DNA from: Bacillus pseudomycoides | Lineage (GTDB): Bacteria; Bacillota; Bacilli; Bacillales; Bacillaceae_G | NCBI RefSeq assembly: GCF_022811845.1 | Contig: NZ_CP064266.1 | Coordinates: forward strand, 4,898,001-4,962,000 | Direction of reading: 5' to 3' | Length of the DNA stretch: 64,000 nt | Part shown: positions 9,572-18,131 of the stretch, piece by piece | Layout: the number at the start of each line of letters is the position of its first letter | How positions within the stretch are numbered: the first letter of the stretch is position 1 | Notes under the pieces: generated by a model | What the model was told of the DNA's origin: nothing | The model's database searches: none | The model's input: only the letters and a program-made list of their open reading frames with translations | Position numbers and translations under genes: made by a program

Positions 9572-9720
9572 GAAACTTTAATCAGTGGATTTCTCTTCAT
9601 CCCACACTGATTATTAGCCTTCATCAATCAGGCTTTTACGGACATCCTACCTATATTCCTCGTTTCTCTCTAAATGTTGTGGTGAGGGATTTACTGCCCA
9701 TTAAGGTGGAATAAAATAAA
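9572..9720 (+). repeat. Dispersed intergenic repeat, copy A (bcr1-like)
   Basis: This 149-bp element aligns along its length with the reverse complement of 19363-19531. Shared blocks in order are GAAAC.TTAATCAGTGG, TTCATCCCACA.TGAT, GGGCTTTTACGG-like, TCCTACC, GAGG-like and TTA.TGCCC.TTAA. It ends in ATAAAATAAA just before the dipeptidase stop; the left ATAAAGTG end has decayed to ACATCG. Size and layout resemble the mobile bcr1 repeat of the B. cereus group (about 155 bp). The family name is from memory and untested. Confidence 0.7.
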
Positions 9721-9723
9721 CAA

Positions 9724-10653
9724 TTAGAAAGAAATATGATTCATAAAATTATCATATAAAAAGCTTTGAACATGCGTTTGACTATATCGCTTACTCAGTT
9801 CATTGATTACATATTCATAATGCCGATATGCTTCCACACCGATAACCATTTCTGTAATGCCATCAAAGTCCGAACCAAACCCTATATTACGTTCTCCTCC
9901 AAGCGAACAAATACGCTCCACATGCCGTAATATGTCATCCATATAAGCAGGCTTATGATTGGCTAAAAACGCCGGAACGAAGGTTACACCAATTACACCA
10001 TCTTTTTGAATAAGTGCTTGTACTTGTTCATCTTTTAGATTACGTGGGTGCTGACAAAGCTCATAACAATTTGAATGCGATGCAATTGGATATTGCGCAA
10101 TTTCCATCACATCCCAAAATCCTTTTTCATTTAAGTGAGACACATCTGTCCATAAACGAAAGGAATTTAGCTCTTCTACAACCTGCTTACCAAACGTAGT
10201 AAGTCCCGCTCCTCTCGTTTCCAACGCTCCATCAGCTAATAAATTCGCATGATTCCACGTGAGTCCCATAGATCGAACTCCTAAACGATAGAGCGTGCGT
10301 AATTTCATCATGTCTTTTCCAATTGCTTCGCCACCTTCTAATGTTAAAATGGCACCTACTTCATTTGATGCTAACTGCTCTATATCTTTTTTTGTCCGAA
10401 TCAATTTCATGCCTAGTAACGATAAAACCTGCTTATAAAATATATCTACCATATCTAACGCAGCTTCAAAGCGTTGTTCATATGGTACCGTTTCAGGTAC
10501 ATATATCGCAAAGCACTGTATACTGCCCTTTCTTTTTTTCAATTGTTCAAATGTAATATGTAAAGACGGATCATTTTGAAAATCCTTCTTCCCTTTTGCA
10601 TTCCATAGTTGCCATAGTACATCACAGTGCGCATCAAACACTTTCACTTTCAT
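9724..10653 (-). CDS. Zinc dipeptidase, membrane (renal) dipeptidase family M19
   Basis: This is a metallopeptidase expected to cleave dipeptides, possibly with D-residues at the C-terminal side. The 309 residues hold the M19 metal ligands: the N-terminal DAHCD (HxD), LEGGEAIG with the bridging Glu, DVSHLN, SHSNC and GFGSDFDG. There is no obvious signal peptide, so it is probably cytoplasmic. I start at the ATG at 10651-10653, which follows GAGGAAGGGGG. A longer in-frame version to 10707 would have to translate through the spoVS terminator hairpin and is rejected. B. subtilis lacks this gene at this locus. Confidence 0.9.
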   Translation of the reverse strand: MKVKVFDAHCDVLWQLWNAKGKKDFQNDPSLHITFEQLKKRKGSIQCFAIYVPETVPYEQRFEAALDMVDIFYKQVLSLLGMKLIRTKKDIEQLASNEVGAILTLEGGEAIGKDMMKLRTLYRLGVRSMGLTWNHANLLADGALETRGAGLTTFGKQVVEELNSFRLWTDVSHLNEKGFWDVMEIAQYPIASHSNCYELCQHPRNLKDEQVQALIQKDGVIGVTFVPAFLANHKPAYMDDILRHVERICSLGGERNIGFGSDFDGITEMVIGVEAYRHYEYVINELSKRYSQTHVQSFLYDNFMNHISF

Positions 10654-10666
10654 TCCCCCTTCCTCA

Positions 10667-10704
10667 TAAAAACAACCTGTTCGCATAGAAGCAAACAGGT
10701 TGTT
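10667..10704 (-). terminator. Rho-independent terminator of spoVS
   Basis: A perfect 11-bp stem AACAACCTGTT/AACAGGTTGTT with a 12-base loop runs into TTTTTA on the minus strand, starting 6 bases after the spoVS stop. The dipeptidase start lies only about 15 bases further on. Confidence 0.9.
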
Positions 10705-10709
10705 CAAAC

Positions 10710-10970
10710 TTAACGAGGTTCTACAATTAATTTTATTGCTGTACGTTCTTCACCATCAATCATAATGTCTGTAAAAGCTGGTATACAAATCAAATCCAAA
10801 CCACTAGGCGCTACAAACCCTCTTGCAATTGCTACTGCCTTCACGGCTTGATTTAATGCACCTGCGCCAATAGCTTGGATTTCTGCTGTTCCGCGTTCGC
10901 GAATAACTCCAGCAAGTGCACCGGCTACAGAGTTAGGGACCGAAGTTGCTTTAACTTTTAATATTTCCAT
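10710..10970 (-). CDS. spoVS: Stage V sporulation protein S
   Basis: SpoVS is an 86-residue Alba-like protein needed for stage V of sporulation. The sequence (MEILKVKATSVPNSVAG at the start, KLIVEPR at the end) matches the highly conserved family throughout. The start has GAGGAGG followed by a second purine-rich CGAGGA. It is a single-gene unit between a sigma-H-like promoter and a strong terminator. The sequence alone does not reveal a ligand. Confidence 0.97.
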   Translation of the reverse strand: MEILKVKATSVPNSVAGALAGVIRERGTAEIQAIGAGALNQAVKAVAIARGFVAPSGLDLICIPAFTDIMIDGEERTAIKLIVEPR

Positions 10971-11028
10971 TCCTCGTTTCCTCCTCGTTTCTTATAAAAG
11001 TATTAGCGATTATTTCACTTTAACTTAT

Positions 11029-11056
11029 ATTCACGAGGAAAGACATGTATTCCTGC
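11029..11056 (-). promoter_or_regulatory. Sigma-H-like promoter of spoVS
   Basis: On the minus strand GCAGGAATA (11048-11056) fits the sigma-H -35 consensus RnAGGAWWW. CGTGAAT (11029-11035) fits the -10 RnnGAAT except for its first base. The blocks are 12 bases apart, the usual spacing. spoVS is known to be sigma-H dependent in B. subtilis, which supports the call. Confidence 0.6.
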
Positions 11057-11118
11057 TAAATTTCTGTAATTTTTCTAAAAAATTAAAATATAATGTTTTT
11101 TCTAAAATTTAAATGCTA

Positions 11119-11913
11119 TTATTCGAAAAATGGCTGGTCATCATTAATTAAAATACGTTCAATTTTTTTCGCTTTTCCTGTATTTGGATCCACATCAATT
11201 AATACTGCACTTAACTGCGTTCTTCCATTCGTTACTTCAAAACGTACAGGTAAATTTGTTAAAAACTTCTTCAATACAGCTTCGCGATCCATACCTAAAA
11301 TCCCATCATATGGACCAGTCATTCCGACATCTGTAATGTAAGCTGTTCCGCTTGGTAAAATACGATTATCTGCTGTTGGAACATGTGTATGTGTCCCTAC
11401 AACTGCTGTAGCACGTCCATCTACGTACCAACCAAGTGCTTGTTTTTCACTGGTCGTCTCAGCATGAAAATCAATAAAGATAATATTTGTGCGTTTTTTT
11501 GCAATGTTAATTAATTCATCCACTTTTCGGAACGGACAATCAATTGGCGGAAGGAACGTACGTCCTTGTAAGTTAATTACAGCTACTTCTGTACCGTTAC
11601 AATTTACAAAAATAAGTCCTTTTCCCGGTGTTCCCTCTGGGAAGTTAGCTGGTCTTGCAAGATATTTTGCATCATCGATAAATTCAAACACTTCACGGTT
11701 ATCCCAAGCATGGTTCCCAAGTGTAACTGCCTGTGCACCGCACTCTAAAAAGTTTCGGTAAATTTTCTCTGTAATACCACGACCACCCGCAGCATTTTCT
11801 CCATTAATAATTGTTACAGTAGGCGTATATTTTTTCTTTAACGCCGGTACGTATTGCTGAATCATACCTCTTCCAGGGGATCCTACTACATCTCCTACAA
11901 ATAATATTCTCAT
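11119..11913 (-). CDS. ymdB: 2',3'-cyclic-nucleotide phosphodiesterase YmdB
   Basis: YmdB is a metallophosphoesterase (TIGR00282 type) that in B. subtilis hydrolyses 2',3'-cyclic nucleotides and sways the choice between motility and biofilm. The 264 residues show the metal-binding set in order: FVGDVVGSPGR, INGENAAGGRG, LGNHAWDN, DFHAET and VVGTHTHV. Length is normal for the family. It follows rny, but a strong terminator and a gap of about 215 bases separate them, so it is probably transcribed independently, at least in part. Confidence 0.95.
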   Translation of the reverse strand: MRILFVGDVVGSPGRGMIQQYVPALKKKYTPTVTIINGENAAGGRGITEKIYRNFLECGAQAVTLGNHAWDNREVFEFIDDAKYLARPANFPEGTPGKGLIFVNCNGTEVAVINLQGRTFLPPIDCPFRKVDELINIAKKRTNIIFIDFHAETTSEKQALGWYVDGRATAVVGTHTHVPTADNRILPSGTAYITDVGMTGPYDGILGMDREAVLKKFLTNLPVRFEVTNGRTQLSAVLIDVDPNTGKAKKIERILINDDQPFFE

Positions 11914-11956
11914 ATCTATTACCCTTCCTATGTACTACATTTTTATTACGATACCA

Positions 11957-11981
11957 TATTACAAGCTGTTTCCTTGTAATA
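11957..11981 (-). other. Hairpin in the ymdB leader
   Basis: A perfect 9-bp stem TATTACAAG/CTTGTAATA with a 7-base loop sits 43-68 bases upstream of the ymdB start. No T-run follows, so it is not a terminator. It may be a leader structure or an operator-like palindrome. Confidence 0.4.
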
Positions 11982-12101
11982 AAACCATACTGCTCATTTA
12001 AAGTTATCTTCCACCAGAATATCGAAATAATATAAAGGCTATTTACAAGTGGTAAACGTTTGCTGATGGAAGTGTCATTTTAACTTACCCAATCCCAACA
12101 C

Positions 12102-12133
12102 AAAAAAATAAAGTGGTGTTTCACCACTTTATT
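12102..12133 (-). terminator. Rho-independent terminator of rny
   Basis: A 12-bp stem AATAAAGTGGTG/CACCACTTTATT is followed by a run of T on the minus strand. The rny stop codon is inside the 5' arm. Confidence 0.92.
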
Positions 12134-13697
12134 TTGCGTATTCCACCGCACGTGTTTCACGAATAACTGTTACTTTAATATGTCCTGGATAATCCAGTTC
12201 ATTTTCAATACGTTTTCGAATATCACGTGCTAAACGATGAGCTTCTAAATCATCGATTGTATCCGGTTTTACCAAGATGCGAACTTCGCGTCCTGCTTGA
12301 ATAGCAAAGGATTTCTCTACTCCTTCATAGGATTCTGAAATCTCTTCTAACTTTTCAAGACGGCGAATATAGTTTTCCAATGTCTCACTACGAGCTCCTG
12401 GTCTTGCAGCTGATAACGCATCCGCTGCTGCAACTAAAACTGCAATAATAGACGTTGGCTCTGTATCACCATGGTGAGATGCGATACTGTTAATAACAAC
12501 TGGATGCTCTTTATACTTCGTTGCGAGTTCCACGCCAATTTCAACGTGACTGCCCTCTACTTCATGATCGATTGCTTTTCCGATATCATGCAATAGACCT
12601 GCACGTCTCGCTAACTTTTCGTCCTCGCCAAGCTCCGCTGCCATAAGTCCCGCTAAATACGCTACTTCCATAGAATGTTTTAACACATTTTGACCATAAC
12701 TTGTACGGAATTTCAAACGACCTAAAATCTTGATTAAATCTGGGTGTAATCCATGTACACCTACTTCAAATGTCGTTTGTTCTCCCACTTCACGAATATA
12801 CTCATCCACTTCACGTCTTGACTTTTCAACCATTTCCTCAATACGTGCTGGATGAATACGTCCATCTTGTACGAGCTTATCAAGAGCGATACGAGCAGTT
12901 TCACGACGAATTGGATCAAATCCTGACAGGATTACCGCTTCTGGCGTATCATCAATAATAAGGTCGATACCCGTTAACGTTTCTAACGTACGAATATTAC
13001 GTCCTTCTCGTCCGATGATACGTCCTTTCATTTCGTCATTTGGAAGATTTACAACCGAAACGGTTGTTTCAGCAACATGATCAGCTGCACATCTTTGCAT
13101 TGCAAGAGATAAAATCTCTTTCGCTTTCTTATCCGCCTCTTCTTTCGCGCGAACTTCACTTTCTTTTACCATAACGGCAATTTCATGAGAAATTTCACTT
13201 TCCACTTTCCCTAAAATGATCGCTTTGGCTTGTTCGCGTGTCAGATTGGAAATGCGCTCTAATTCCGTTTGTTGCTTTTGAACTAACTCTCCCACTTTGC
13301 TTTCCAACTCTTCAATCTGTTGTTGTCTCGCTACAAGAGATTCCTCTTTCTTTTCTAACATTTGCTCACGTTTATCGAGCGTTTCGTCTTTACGATCAAG
13401 GTTCTCTTCTTTTTGCATTAAACGATTTTCTTGTTTTTGTAATTCGCTTCTACGGTCACGAATTTCTAATTCAGCTTCTGTACGAAGTGTATGAATTTCA
13501 TCCTTTGCTTCTAAAAGCGCTTCCTTCTTAAGTGCCTCTGCTTCGCGATTTGCATCTTCTAAAATGCGTCTCGCTTCATTCGCTGCACCATTAATCTTCG
13601 CTTCTGCAATAGACTTTCGAACAAAAAAGCCAACAACTGCACCGACTGTTGCAAGCAAAATGGAGATGAGTATCCAAATTAATGTACTACTACTCAT
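12129..13697 (-). CDS. rny: Ribonuclease Y
   Basis: RNase Y is the membrane-anchored endonuclease that starts bulk mRNA decay in many Firmicutes. The 522 residues show an N-terminal membrane helix (about 5-25) and a long charged coiled coil (about 30-200, rich in Glu, Lys and Arg). A KH domain follows (IIGREGRNIRTLE), then an HD domain with the metal pair in LLHDIGKAID. The C-terminal region is conserved. The ATG is preceded by GGGGAGG. The RicA partner is encoded at 4343-4774. Confidence 0.97.
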   Translation of the reverse strand: MSSSTLIWILISILLATVGAVVGFFVRKSIAEAKINGAANEARRILEDANREAEALKKEALLEAKDEIHTLRTEAELEIRDRRSELQKQENRLMQKEENLDRKDETLDKREQMLEKKEESLVARQQQIEELESKVGELVQKQQTELERISNLTREQAKAIILGKVESEISHEIAVMVKESEVRAKEEADKKAKEILSLAMQRCAADHVAETTVSVVNLPNDEMKGRIIGREGRNIRTLETLTGIDLIIDDTPEAVILSGFDPIRRETARIALDKLVQDGRIHPARIEEMVEKSRREVDEYIREVGEQTTFEVGVHGLHPDLIKILGRLKFRTSYGQNVLKHSMEVAYLAGLMAAELGEDEKLARRAGLLHDIGKAIDHEVEGSHVEIGVELATKYKEHPVVINSIASHHGDTEPTSIIAVLVAAADALSAARPGARSETLENYIRRLEKLEEISESYEGVEKSFAIQAGREVRILVKPDTIDDLEAHRLARDIRKRIENELDYPGHIKVTVIRETRAVEYAK

Positions 13698-13912
13698 GAT
13701 TTCACCTCCCCTTGCTATGAATGAAAAAAGACTGTCGGCATGTACATTGATTTACAACGTACAGCAAAGACCGTCGCCCCGCTTTTTAAGGGATTTTCTT
13801 CATTTCACAATTAAAATGTCATATTATTATTTCGAAAAGGTATAGAACCTACTCCGAATGTTACTTCTCTTCTAGAGAAGAGTGTATCGTATATAAGAAA
13901 AAATATACATTC
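13698..13912 (-). other. Leader of rny with two hairpins
   Basis: This is about 210 bases of untranslated RNA if transcription starts at the promoter at 13915-13943. Two local hairpins are visible. One is at 13864-13880 (CTTCTCT/AGAGAAG, loop 3). The other is a 9-bp stem near 13743-13765 (TGTACGTTG/CAATGTACA, one G-T pair). No open frame with a ribosome site was found. In B. subtilis pbpX lies between recA and rny; no trace of it is visible here. Confidence 0.45.
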
Positions 13913-13914
13913 TC

Positions 13915-13943
13915 ATTGTATCTATCGCATTTTTCATTGTCAA
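13915..13943 (-). promoter_or_regulatory. Sigma-A promoter of rny
   Basis: TTGACA (13938-13943, consensus) and TACAAT (13915-13920) are separated by 17 bases on the minus strand. This is one of the best promoter matches in the window. Confidence 0.8.
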
Positions 13944-14096
13944 GCGTTGTCTACTTTTACTTTCTTTACCTTTGTCATGTAAATCTTCTTTTAACAAAAA
14001 AAAATTGTATCCACCAATGATAACACCCCTTACCAAATCAGTTCTAACAAAGGAAAACATCTTAATGAAAGGCCTTATTACATATTATTGTGAGAT

Positions 14097-14130
14097 AAAA
14101 AATAAAAGACACGGAGTCGTGTCTTTTATT
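14097..14130 (-). terminator. Rho-independent terminator of recA
   Basis: A perfect 13-bp stem with a 4-base loop (14101-14113 pairing with 14118-14130) is followed by TTTTT on the minus strand. The recA stop codon overlaps the beginning of the stem. Confidence 0.93.
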
Positions 14131-15160
14131 AATCAAGAAGAGTTCCATCTTCCATACTTTCAGCAGCAGAATCTTCACCAATTCCATGGTGTTCACGAAT
14201 AAAGAATGCAATTTCATCTCTTAATTCTGGATTTTCTTTTAAAAATTGCTTTGCATTTTCGCGCCCTTGCCCTAAACGTTCTTCATTATAAGAATACCAA
14301 GCGCCACTTTTTTGAACGATATCAAGTTCAGAAGCCATATCTAAAATTTCGCCTTCTCTTGAAATCCCTTCTCCGTACATAATATCAACTTCTGCAACAC
14401 GGAAAGGAGGTGCTACTTTATTTTTTACTACTTTTATTTTTGTTTTGTTACCAACAATGTCGTTACCTTGTTTTAACTGCTCAGCACGACGCACTTCTAG
14501 ACGAACTGTTGAATAGAATTTCAACGCACGACCACCTGGAGTTGTTTCTGGGTTCCCGAACATAACCCCAACTTTTTCACGAATTTGGTTAATAAAGATT
14601 GCAATTGTTTTGGATTTGTTAATTGCACCGGAAAGCTTACGAAGCGCTTGTGACATTAAACGTGCTTGTAAACCGACGTGAGAGTCACCCATTTCCCCTT
14701 CGATTTCTGCTTTTGGTACAAGAGCTGCTACAGAGTCAATAACGATGATATCAATCGCACCGCTTCGTACTAATGCTTCTGCAATTTCTAAACCTTGTTC
14801 CCCTGTGTCAGGCTGCGATAATAGTAATTCATCAATATTAACACCCAATTTTTGTGCATATACAGGATCCATTGCATGTTCTGCATCAATAAATGCTGCT
14901 TGTCCACCTTGACGTTGCACTTCTGCAATCGCATGTAAGGAAACCGTTGTTTTACCTGAGCTTTCAGGTCCATAAATTTCGATAACACGTCCGCGCGGGT
15001 AACCACCAACACCTAAAGCTACATCAAGTGCTAACGAACCACTTGGAATTGTAGAAATTTTACGTTCTGCCTGTTCTCCTAATTTCATAATAGAACCTTT
15101 ACCAAATTGCTTCTCTATTTGTTTTAACGCCATATCTAATGCCGCTTGACGATCACTCAT
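14129..15160 (-). CDS. recA: Recombinase RecA
   Basis: RecA polymerises on single-stranded DNA, catalyses strand exchange and triggers LexA self-cleavage. The 343-residue protein has Walker A GPESSGKTT near residues 63-71, the VIDSVAAL Walker B and the NQIREKVGVMFGNPE loop. It ends in the usual acidic tail. AAGGAGG precedes the ATG. Although cinA is just upstream, recA has its own promoter and a LexA-type operator, and the cinA gene ends in a terminator. SOS control is therefore likely local. Confidence 0.98.
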   Translation of the reverse strand: MSDRQAALDMALKQIEKQFGKGSIMKLGEQAERKISTIPSGSLALDVALGVGGYPRGRVIEIYGPESSGKTTVSLHAIAEVQRQGGQAAFIDAEHAMDPVYAQKLGVNIDELLLSQPDTGEQGLEIAEALVRSGAIDIIVIDSVAALVPKAEIEGEMGDSHVGLQARLMSQALRKLSGAINKSKTIAIFINQIREKVGVMFGNPETTPGGRALKFYSTVRLEVRRAEQLKQGNDIVGNKTKIKVVKNKVAPPFRVAEVDIMYGEGISREGEILDMASELDIVQKSGAWYSYNEERLGQGRENAKQFLKENPELRDEIAFFIREHHGIGEDSAAESMEDGTLLD

Positions 15161-15193
15161 TCAAAATTCCTCCTTAACTGAATTGCTAATCTT

Positions 15194-15223
15194 ATTATAC
15201 CTATTTTCATATCAATTTGCCAA
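15194..15223 (-). promoter_or_regulatory. Sigma-A promoter of recA
   Basis: TTGGCA (15218-15223) and a perfect TATAAT (15194-15199) are 18 bases apart on the minus strand, about 35 bases before the recA start. Confidence 0.7.
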
Positions 15224-15230
15224 CAAAAAT

Positions 15231-15244
15231 CGAACATTTATTCG
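15231..15244 (-). promoter_or_regulatory. LexA (SOS) operator of recA
   Basis: CGAATAAATGTTCG on the minus strand matches the Firmicute SOS box CGAACRNRYGTTYG except at position 5. Its near edge is 7 bases upstream of the -35 hexamer. Confidence 0.75.
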
Positions 15245-15283
15245 TTTTTTTGTTTTCCATGGAAAAAGTTTCATTTTTCATCA

Positions 15284-15319
15284 CAAAAAAACTAGAAGAA
15301 ACTCACATCTCTTCTAGTT
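15284..15319 (-). terminator. Rho-independent terminator of cinA
   Basis: The 10-bp stem AACTAGAAGA/TCTTCTAGTT is followed by seven T on the minus strand. Its 5' arm is made of the last cinA codons and the stop codon lies in the loop region. Confidence 0.88.
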
Positions 15320-16541
15320 TTTTGTACAAATGATAAAATCCATATTTTGTCGAACGTTCTCTAATTTGCTGACGACTTCCACTCAATTTAAGAGAAAATA
15401 CCTCTGTCGGCTCACCCTCTATTGCTAACCCAATAAATACAGTTCCTGGTTCTTTATTTTCCGAAGCATCCGGCCCTGCTACGCCAGTAAAGCTAATTCC
15501 GATATCTGCTTTTAAAAGCGTCTTAACATTGTCAGCAAGATAACGCGCACACTGTTCACTAACCGCTCCTACTGTTTGCAATGTCTCTTCAGGTACATGT
15601 AATATATGTTGCTTCACATTGTTATGATAGCAAATCACACCGCCTTTAAACACGGGAGATACGCCGGCATTTTCTGTTACTTGATTTCCAAACAGACCGC
15701 CTGTTAAACTTTCTGCACAAGCTAAAGTTAAACCTTTTTTCTTTAATAAATCAATTGCTTTATTATGAAGAAAATCTTGATTATATCCATAGAAGAATTC
15801 CCCTACTCGCTCTAGAATCAAATCTTCTACATGTTGAATGAGCACTTCTGCCTGCTTTACATCGTGATGTTTAGCGGTCAACCGAAGCATTACTTCTCCA
15901 TCTGAAGCTAGCGGAGCAATTGTTGGATTCGTTTGCCCATCAATTAAATCTTGAACTTTCACTTCTAGTTGAGATTCTCCAATGCCGAAAAAGCGAAGAA
16001 CACGGGAATATATATGTTCTTCAGTTGTAAAATTACGTAAAAACGGCTCTACGTAACTTGTATACATCGGTTTCATTTCTTTTGGTGGGCCTGGCAATAA
16101 AATATACACCTTCTCGTTCTTAGCTAATCCCATACCTGGTGCCATCCCGTGATCATTTGCAAATACAGTTGACCCTTTTAAAACAAGCGCTTGTTTCTTA
16201 TTATTTTCTGTGAATTCGCGTCCTGTACGTTTAAAATATTCGCCAATTGACGTTAATGCGACTTCATCATAAATAAGTTGTTCTTGCAGAGTTGAAGCAA
16301 TTGTTTCTTTCGTTAAATCATCCTTTGTCGGTCCTAATCCACCAGTAAAAATGAGTATATCTGCGCGCTTCTCAGCGACTTGAATTGCTTCTTGTAAACG
16401 ATGATTATTATCACCTACAACAGTATGATAATACACATTGATGCCAATGGATGCTAATTTTTCAGATAAAAACTTTGCATTTGTATTTGTAATTTGTCCG
16501 AGTAACAATTCTGTTCCAACCGCAATAATTTCGGCATTCAT
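15303..16541 (-). CDS. cinA: CinA, competence/damage-inducible protein (nicotinamide-nucleotide amidohydrolase family)
   Basis: CinA-type proteins combine an N-terminal MoCF-like/pyrophosphatase domain with a C-terminal PncC-like NMN deamidase domain. In streptococci and Bacillus the gene accompanies recA and competence. The 412 residues show VGTELLLGQ, FTGGLGPTKDDLTKE and LLPGPPKEM in the first half, and AESLTGG and FTGVAGPD in the second. Both domains look complete. The ATG follows GGGGGAATCGGA. It precedes recA in the classic cinA-recA order, but a terminator lies between them. Confidence 0.95.
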   Translation of the reverse strand: MNAEIIAVGTELLLGQITNTNAKFLSEKLASIGINVYYHTVVGDNNHRLQEAIQVAEKRADILIFTGGLGPTKDDLTKETIASTLQEQLIYDEVALTSIGEYFKRTGREFTENNKKQALVLKGSTVFANDHGMAPGMGLAKNEKVYILLPGPPKEMKPMYTSYVEPFLRNFTTEEHIYSRVLRFFGIGESQLEVKVQDLIDGQTNPTIAPLASDGEVMLRLTAKHHDVKQAEVLIQHVEDLILERVGEFFYGYNQDFLHNKAIDLLKKKGLTLACAESLTGGLFGNQVTENAGVSPVFKGGVICYHNNVKQHILHVPEETLQTVGAVSEQCARYLADNVKTLLKADIGISFTGVAGPDASENKEPGTVFIGLAIEGEPTEVFSLKLSGSRQQIRERSTKYGFYHLYKKLEEM

Positions 16542-16561
16542 TCCGATTCCCCCATAAGCTG

Positions 16562-17140
16562 TTATTTTGAATTTCCAAAAGCAGCTCTATTTTTCCAGAA
16601 ATAATCCCATCCAGAAATAACCGTAAAGATAAGTGCGATCCATATGAAAATATCCGCAACCGGAATATGAATTAAATTTAATGGTACATCATGCAATAAA
16701 TATGCTGAAATCGCAATAATTTGTGTCCATGTTTTAATTTTCCCTAGCATATTCGCCGCAACAACTTCACCAGTTCCAGCAAGAATAAGACGTAATCCCG
16801 TTACAGCAAACTCACGACTAATAATTACAATAACAATCCAAGCCGGTACATATTGCATTTCTACTAACGTAATAAGCGCTGCTGAAACAAGTAATTTATC
16901 AGCTAATGGGTCAAGAAACTTCCCTAGATTTGTTACAAGATTATATTTTCTTGCATAATGTCCATCAATCCAGTCTGTAGCTGAAGCAACGATAAAAATG
17001 ATTGCCCCTACTAAATGTTGAATTGGTAAATCTACATTTCCAACTGTATATGTTCCCCAGTTAAAAGGAGCTAACATAATTACTAAAAAAATTGGAATTA
17101 AGCAGATCCGAGATATTGTAATTTTATTTGGTAAATTCAC
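16562..17140 (-). CDS. pgsA: CDP-diacylglycerol-glycerol-3-phosphate phosphatidyltransferase PgsA
   Basis: PgsA makes phosphatidylglycerol phosphate, the committed step to phosphatidylglycerol and cardiolipin. The 192-residue membrane protein carries the complete CDP-alcohol phosphotransferase motif, DWIDGHYAR followed by GKFLDPLADK, and several hydrophobic helices. The start is a GTG (17138-17140) preceded by GGAGG at 7 bases. It sits between rodZ and cinA as in other Bacillus genomes. Confidence 0.96.
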   Translation of the reverse strand: MNLPNKITISRICLIPIFLVIMLAPFNWGTYTVGNVDLPIQHLVGAIIFIVASATDWIDGHYARKYNLVTNLGKFLDPLADKLLVSAALITLVEMQYVPAWIVIVIISREFAVTGLRLILAGTGEVVAANMLGKIKTWTQIIAISAYLLHDVPLNLIHIPVADIFIWIALIFTVISGWDYFWKNRAAFGNSK

Positions 17141-17204
17141 AGCTATTCCTCCATCATGTCAAAAACATTTGTTCATTGGAAAAAAGTCATCGAAGCGATG
17201 ACTG

Positions 17205-18110
17205 TTATTGTGCAGGTTGCCCTCCCCCTAGATTTTTAATCACTAATCTTTGGTGATATTCCTTTTCTGGATCTAATGGGAAAGCAACAACTTGGCCATT
17301 CAGTTTAATTTCAACATTTGGTGCACTTCCAATGTTGAGACGTACTTCTTTTGCTGTTGTTAAATCATGCTTTTCTGCTTGACCTTCTTGAAGTGTACCA
17401 TTAAAAATGACATTGTCACCTTCATTTTTAATATCTACATAACTTGCACCTTTCGCTGTAATTTCCAACTCCAGTGCTTTATTATTATGAATTTCCAAAG
17501 TAGATACCTTACCGCTTGTACCAACAACCTTCACTTCTTCTTGTCCAGCTGGTGGTTGTTGTGCTGGTGGTTCCTCTTTCTTCGGTTCTTCTTTTTTAGG
17601 TTCTTCTGCTTTTGCTTCATCTTTTTTCTTTTCATCAAGCGGCGAATCTTTCGCCTTTTGTACTTCTATCTGTTCGCTTTTCGTTTGTTTTTCTTGTCCT
17701 TCATCTTTTCCAGTTAACCATTGGAAAACAAACCACACAGCTACTCCTAATGCAATTACCAATAATGCAATCAGTATTTTAGACATATGATCTGCTATTG
17801 GAAGCGAAGCCGCTTTTTGCATCGTTTCTTGTGTCTTTTGACTTTTTGATACTTGCGGTACATCATGAGATTCAGATTGTGGTATTACACTTTGATACTC
17901 TACAAGCAACTCTTCTCCGTTCAGACCAACCGCTTCCGCATATTGTTTAATAAATGCACGTGCATAAAATGCACCGGGCAATATACTATAGTCGCCCTCT
18001 TCAATTGTTACTAAATAACGTTTTTGAATTTTCGTAACCTCATATAGCTGATCAATAGACAAGCCTTTCGCTTCCCTTGCTTCCTTCAGCTTTTGTCCTA
18101 ATTCCGTCAC
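17205..18110 (-). CDS. rodZ: RodZ-like cell-shape protein (YmfM)
   Basis: RodZ links the MreB cytoskeleton to the membrane. The 301 residues have an N-terminal helix-turn-helix of Cro/CI type (about 1-70), a linker, and one transmembrane segment near 110-130 (ILIALLVIALGVAVWFVF). A charged Lys/Glu/Pro-rich region follows (KKEEPKKEEPP) and then a C-terminal DUF4115 beta domain. I use the GTG at 18108-18110, which is 8 bases after GAGG and gives the usual MTELGQ beginning. A GTG three codons earlier sits on top of that ribosome site. Confidence 0.93.
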   Translation of the reverse strand: MTELGQKLKEAREAKGLSIDQLYEVTKIQKRYLVTIEEGDYSILPGAFYARAFIKQYAEAVGLNGEELLVEYQSVIPQSESHDVPQVSKSQKTQETMQKAASLPIADHMSKILIALLVIALGVAVWFVFQWLTGKDEGQEKQTKSEQIEVQKAKDSPLDEKKKDEAKAEEPKKEEPKKEEPPAQQPPAGQEEVKVVGTSGKVSTLEIHNNKALELEITAKGASYVDIKNEGDNVIFNGTLQEGQAEKHDLTTAKEVRLNIGSAPNVEIKLNGQVVAFPLDPEKEYHQRLVIKNLGGGQPAQ

Positions 18111-18131
18111 TGCTAACACCTCAATATTTCG

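Noticed and set aside
10654..10707. Longer N-terminus for the dipeptidase
   Set aside because: The extra codons are the spoVS terminator hairpin; a good ribosome site precedes the ATG at 10653.
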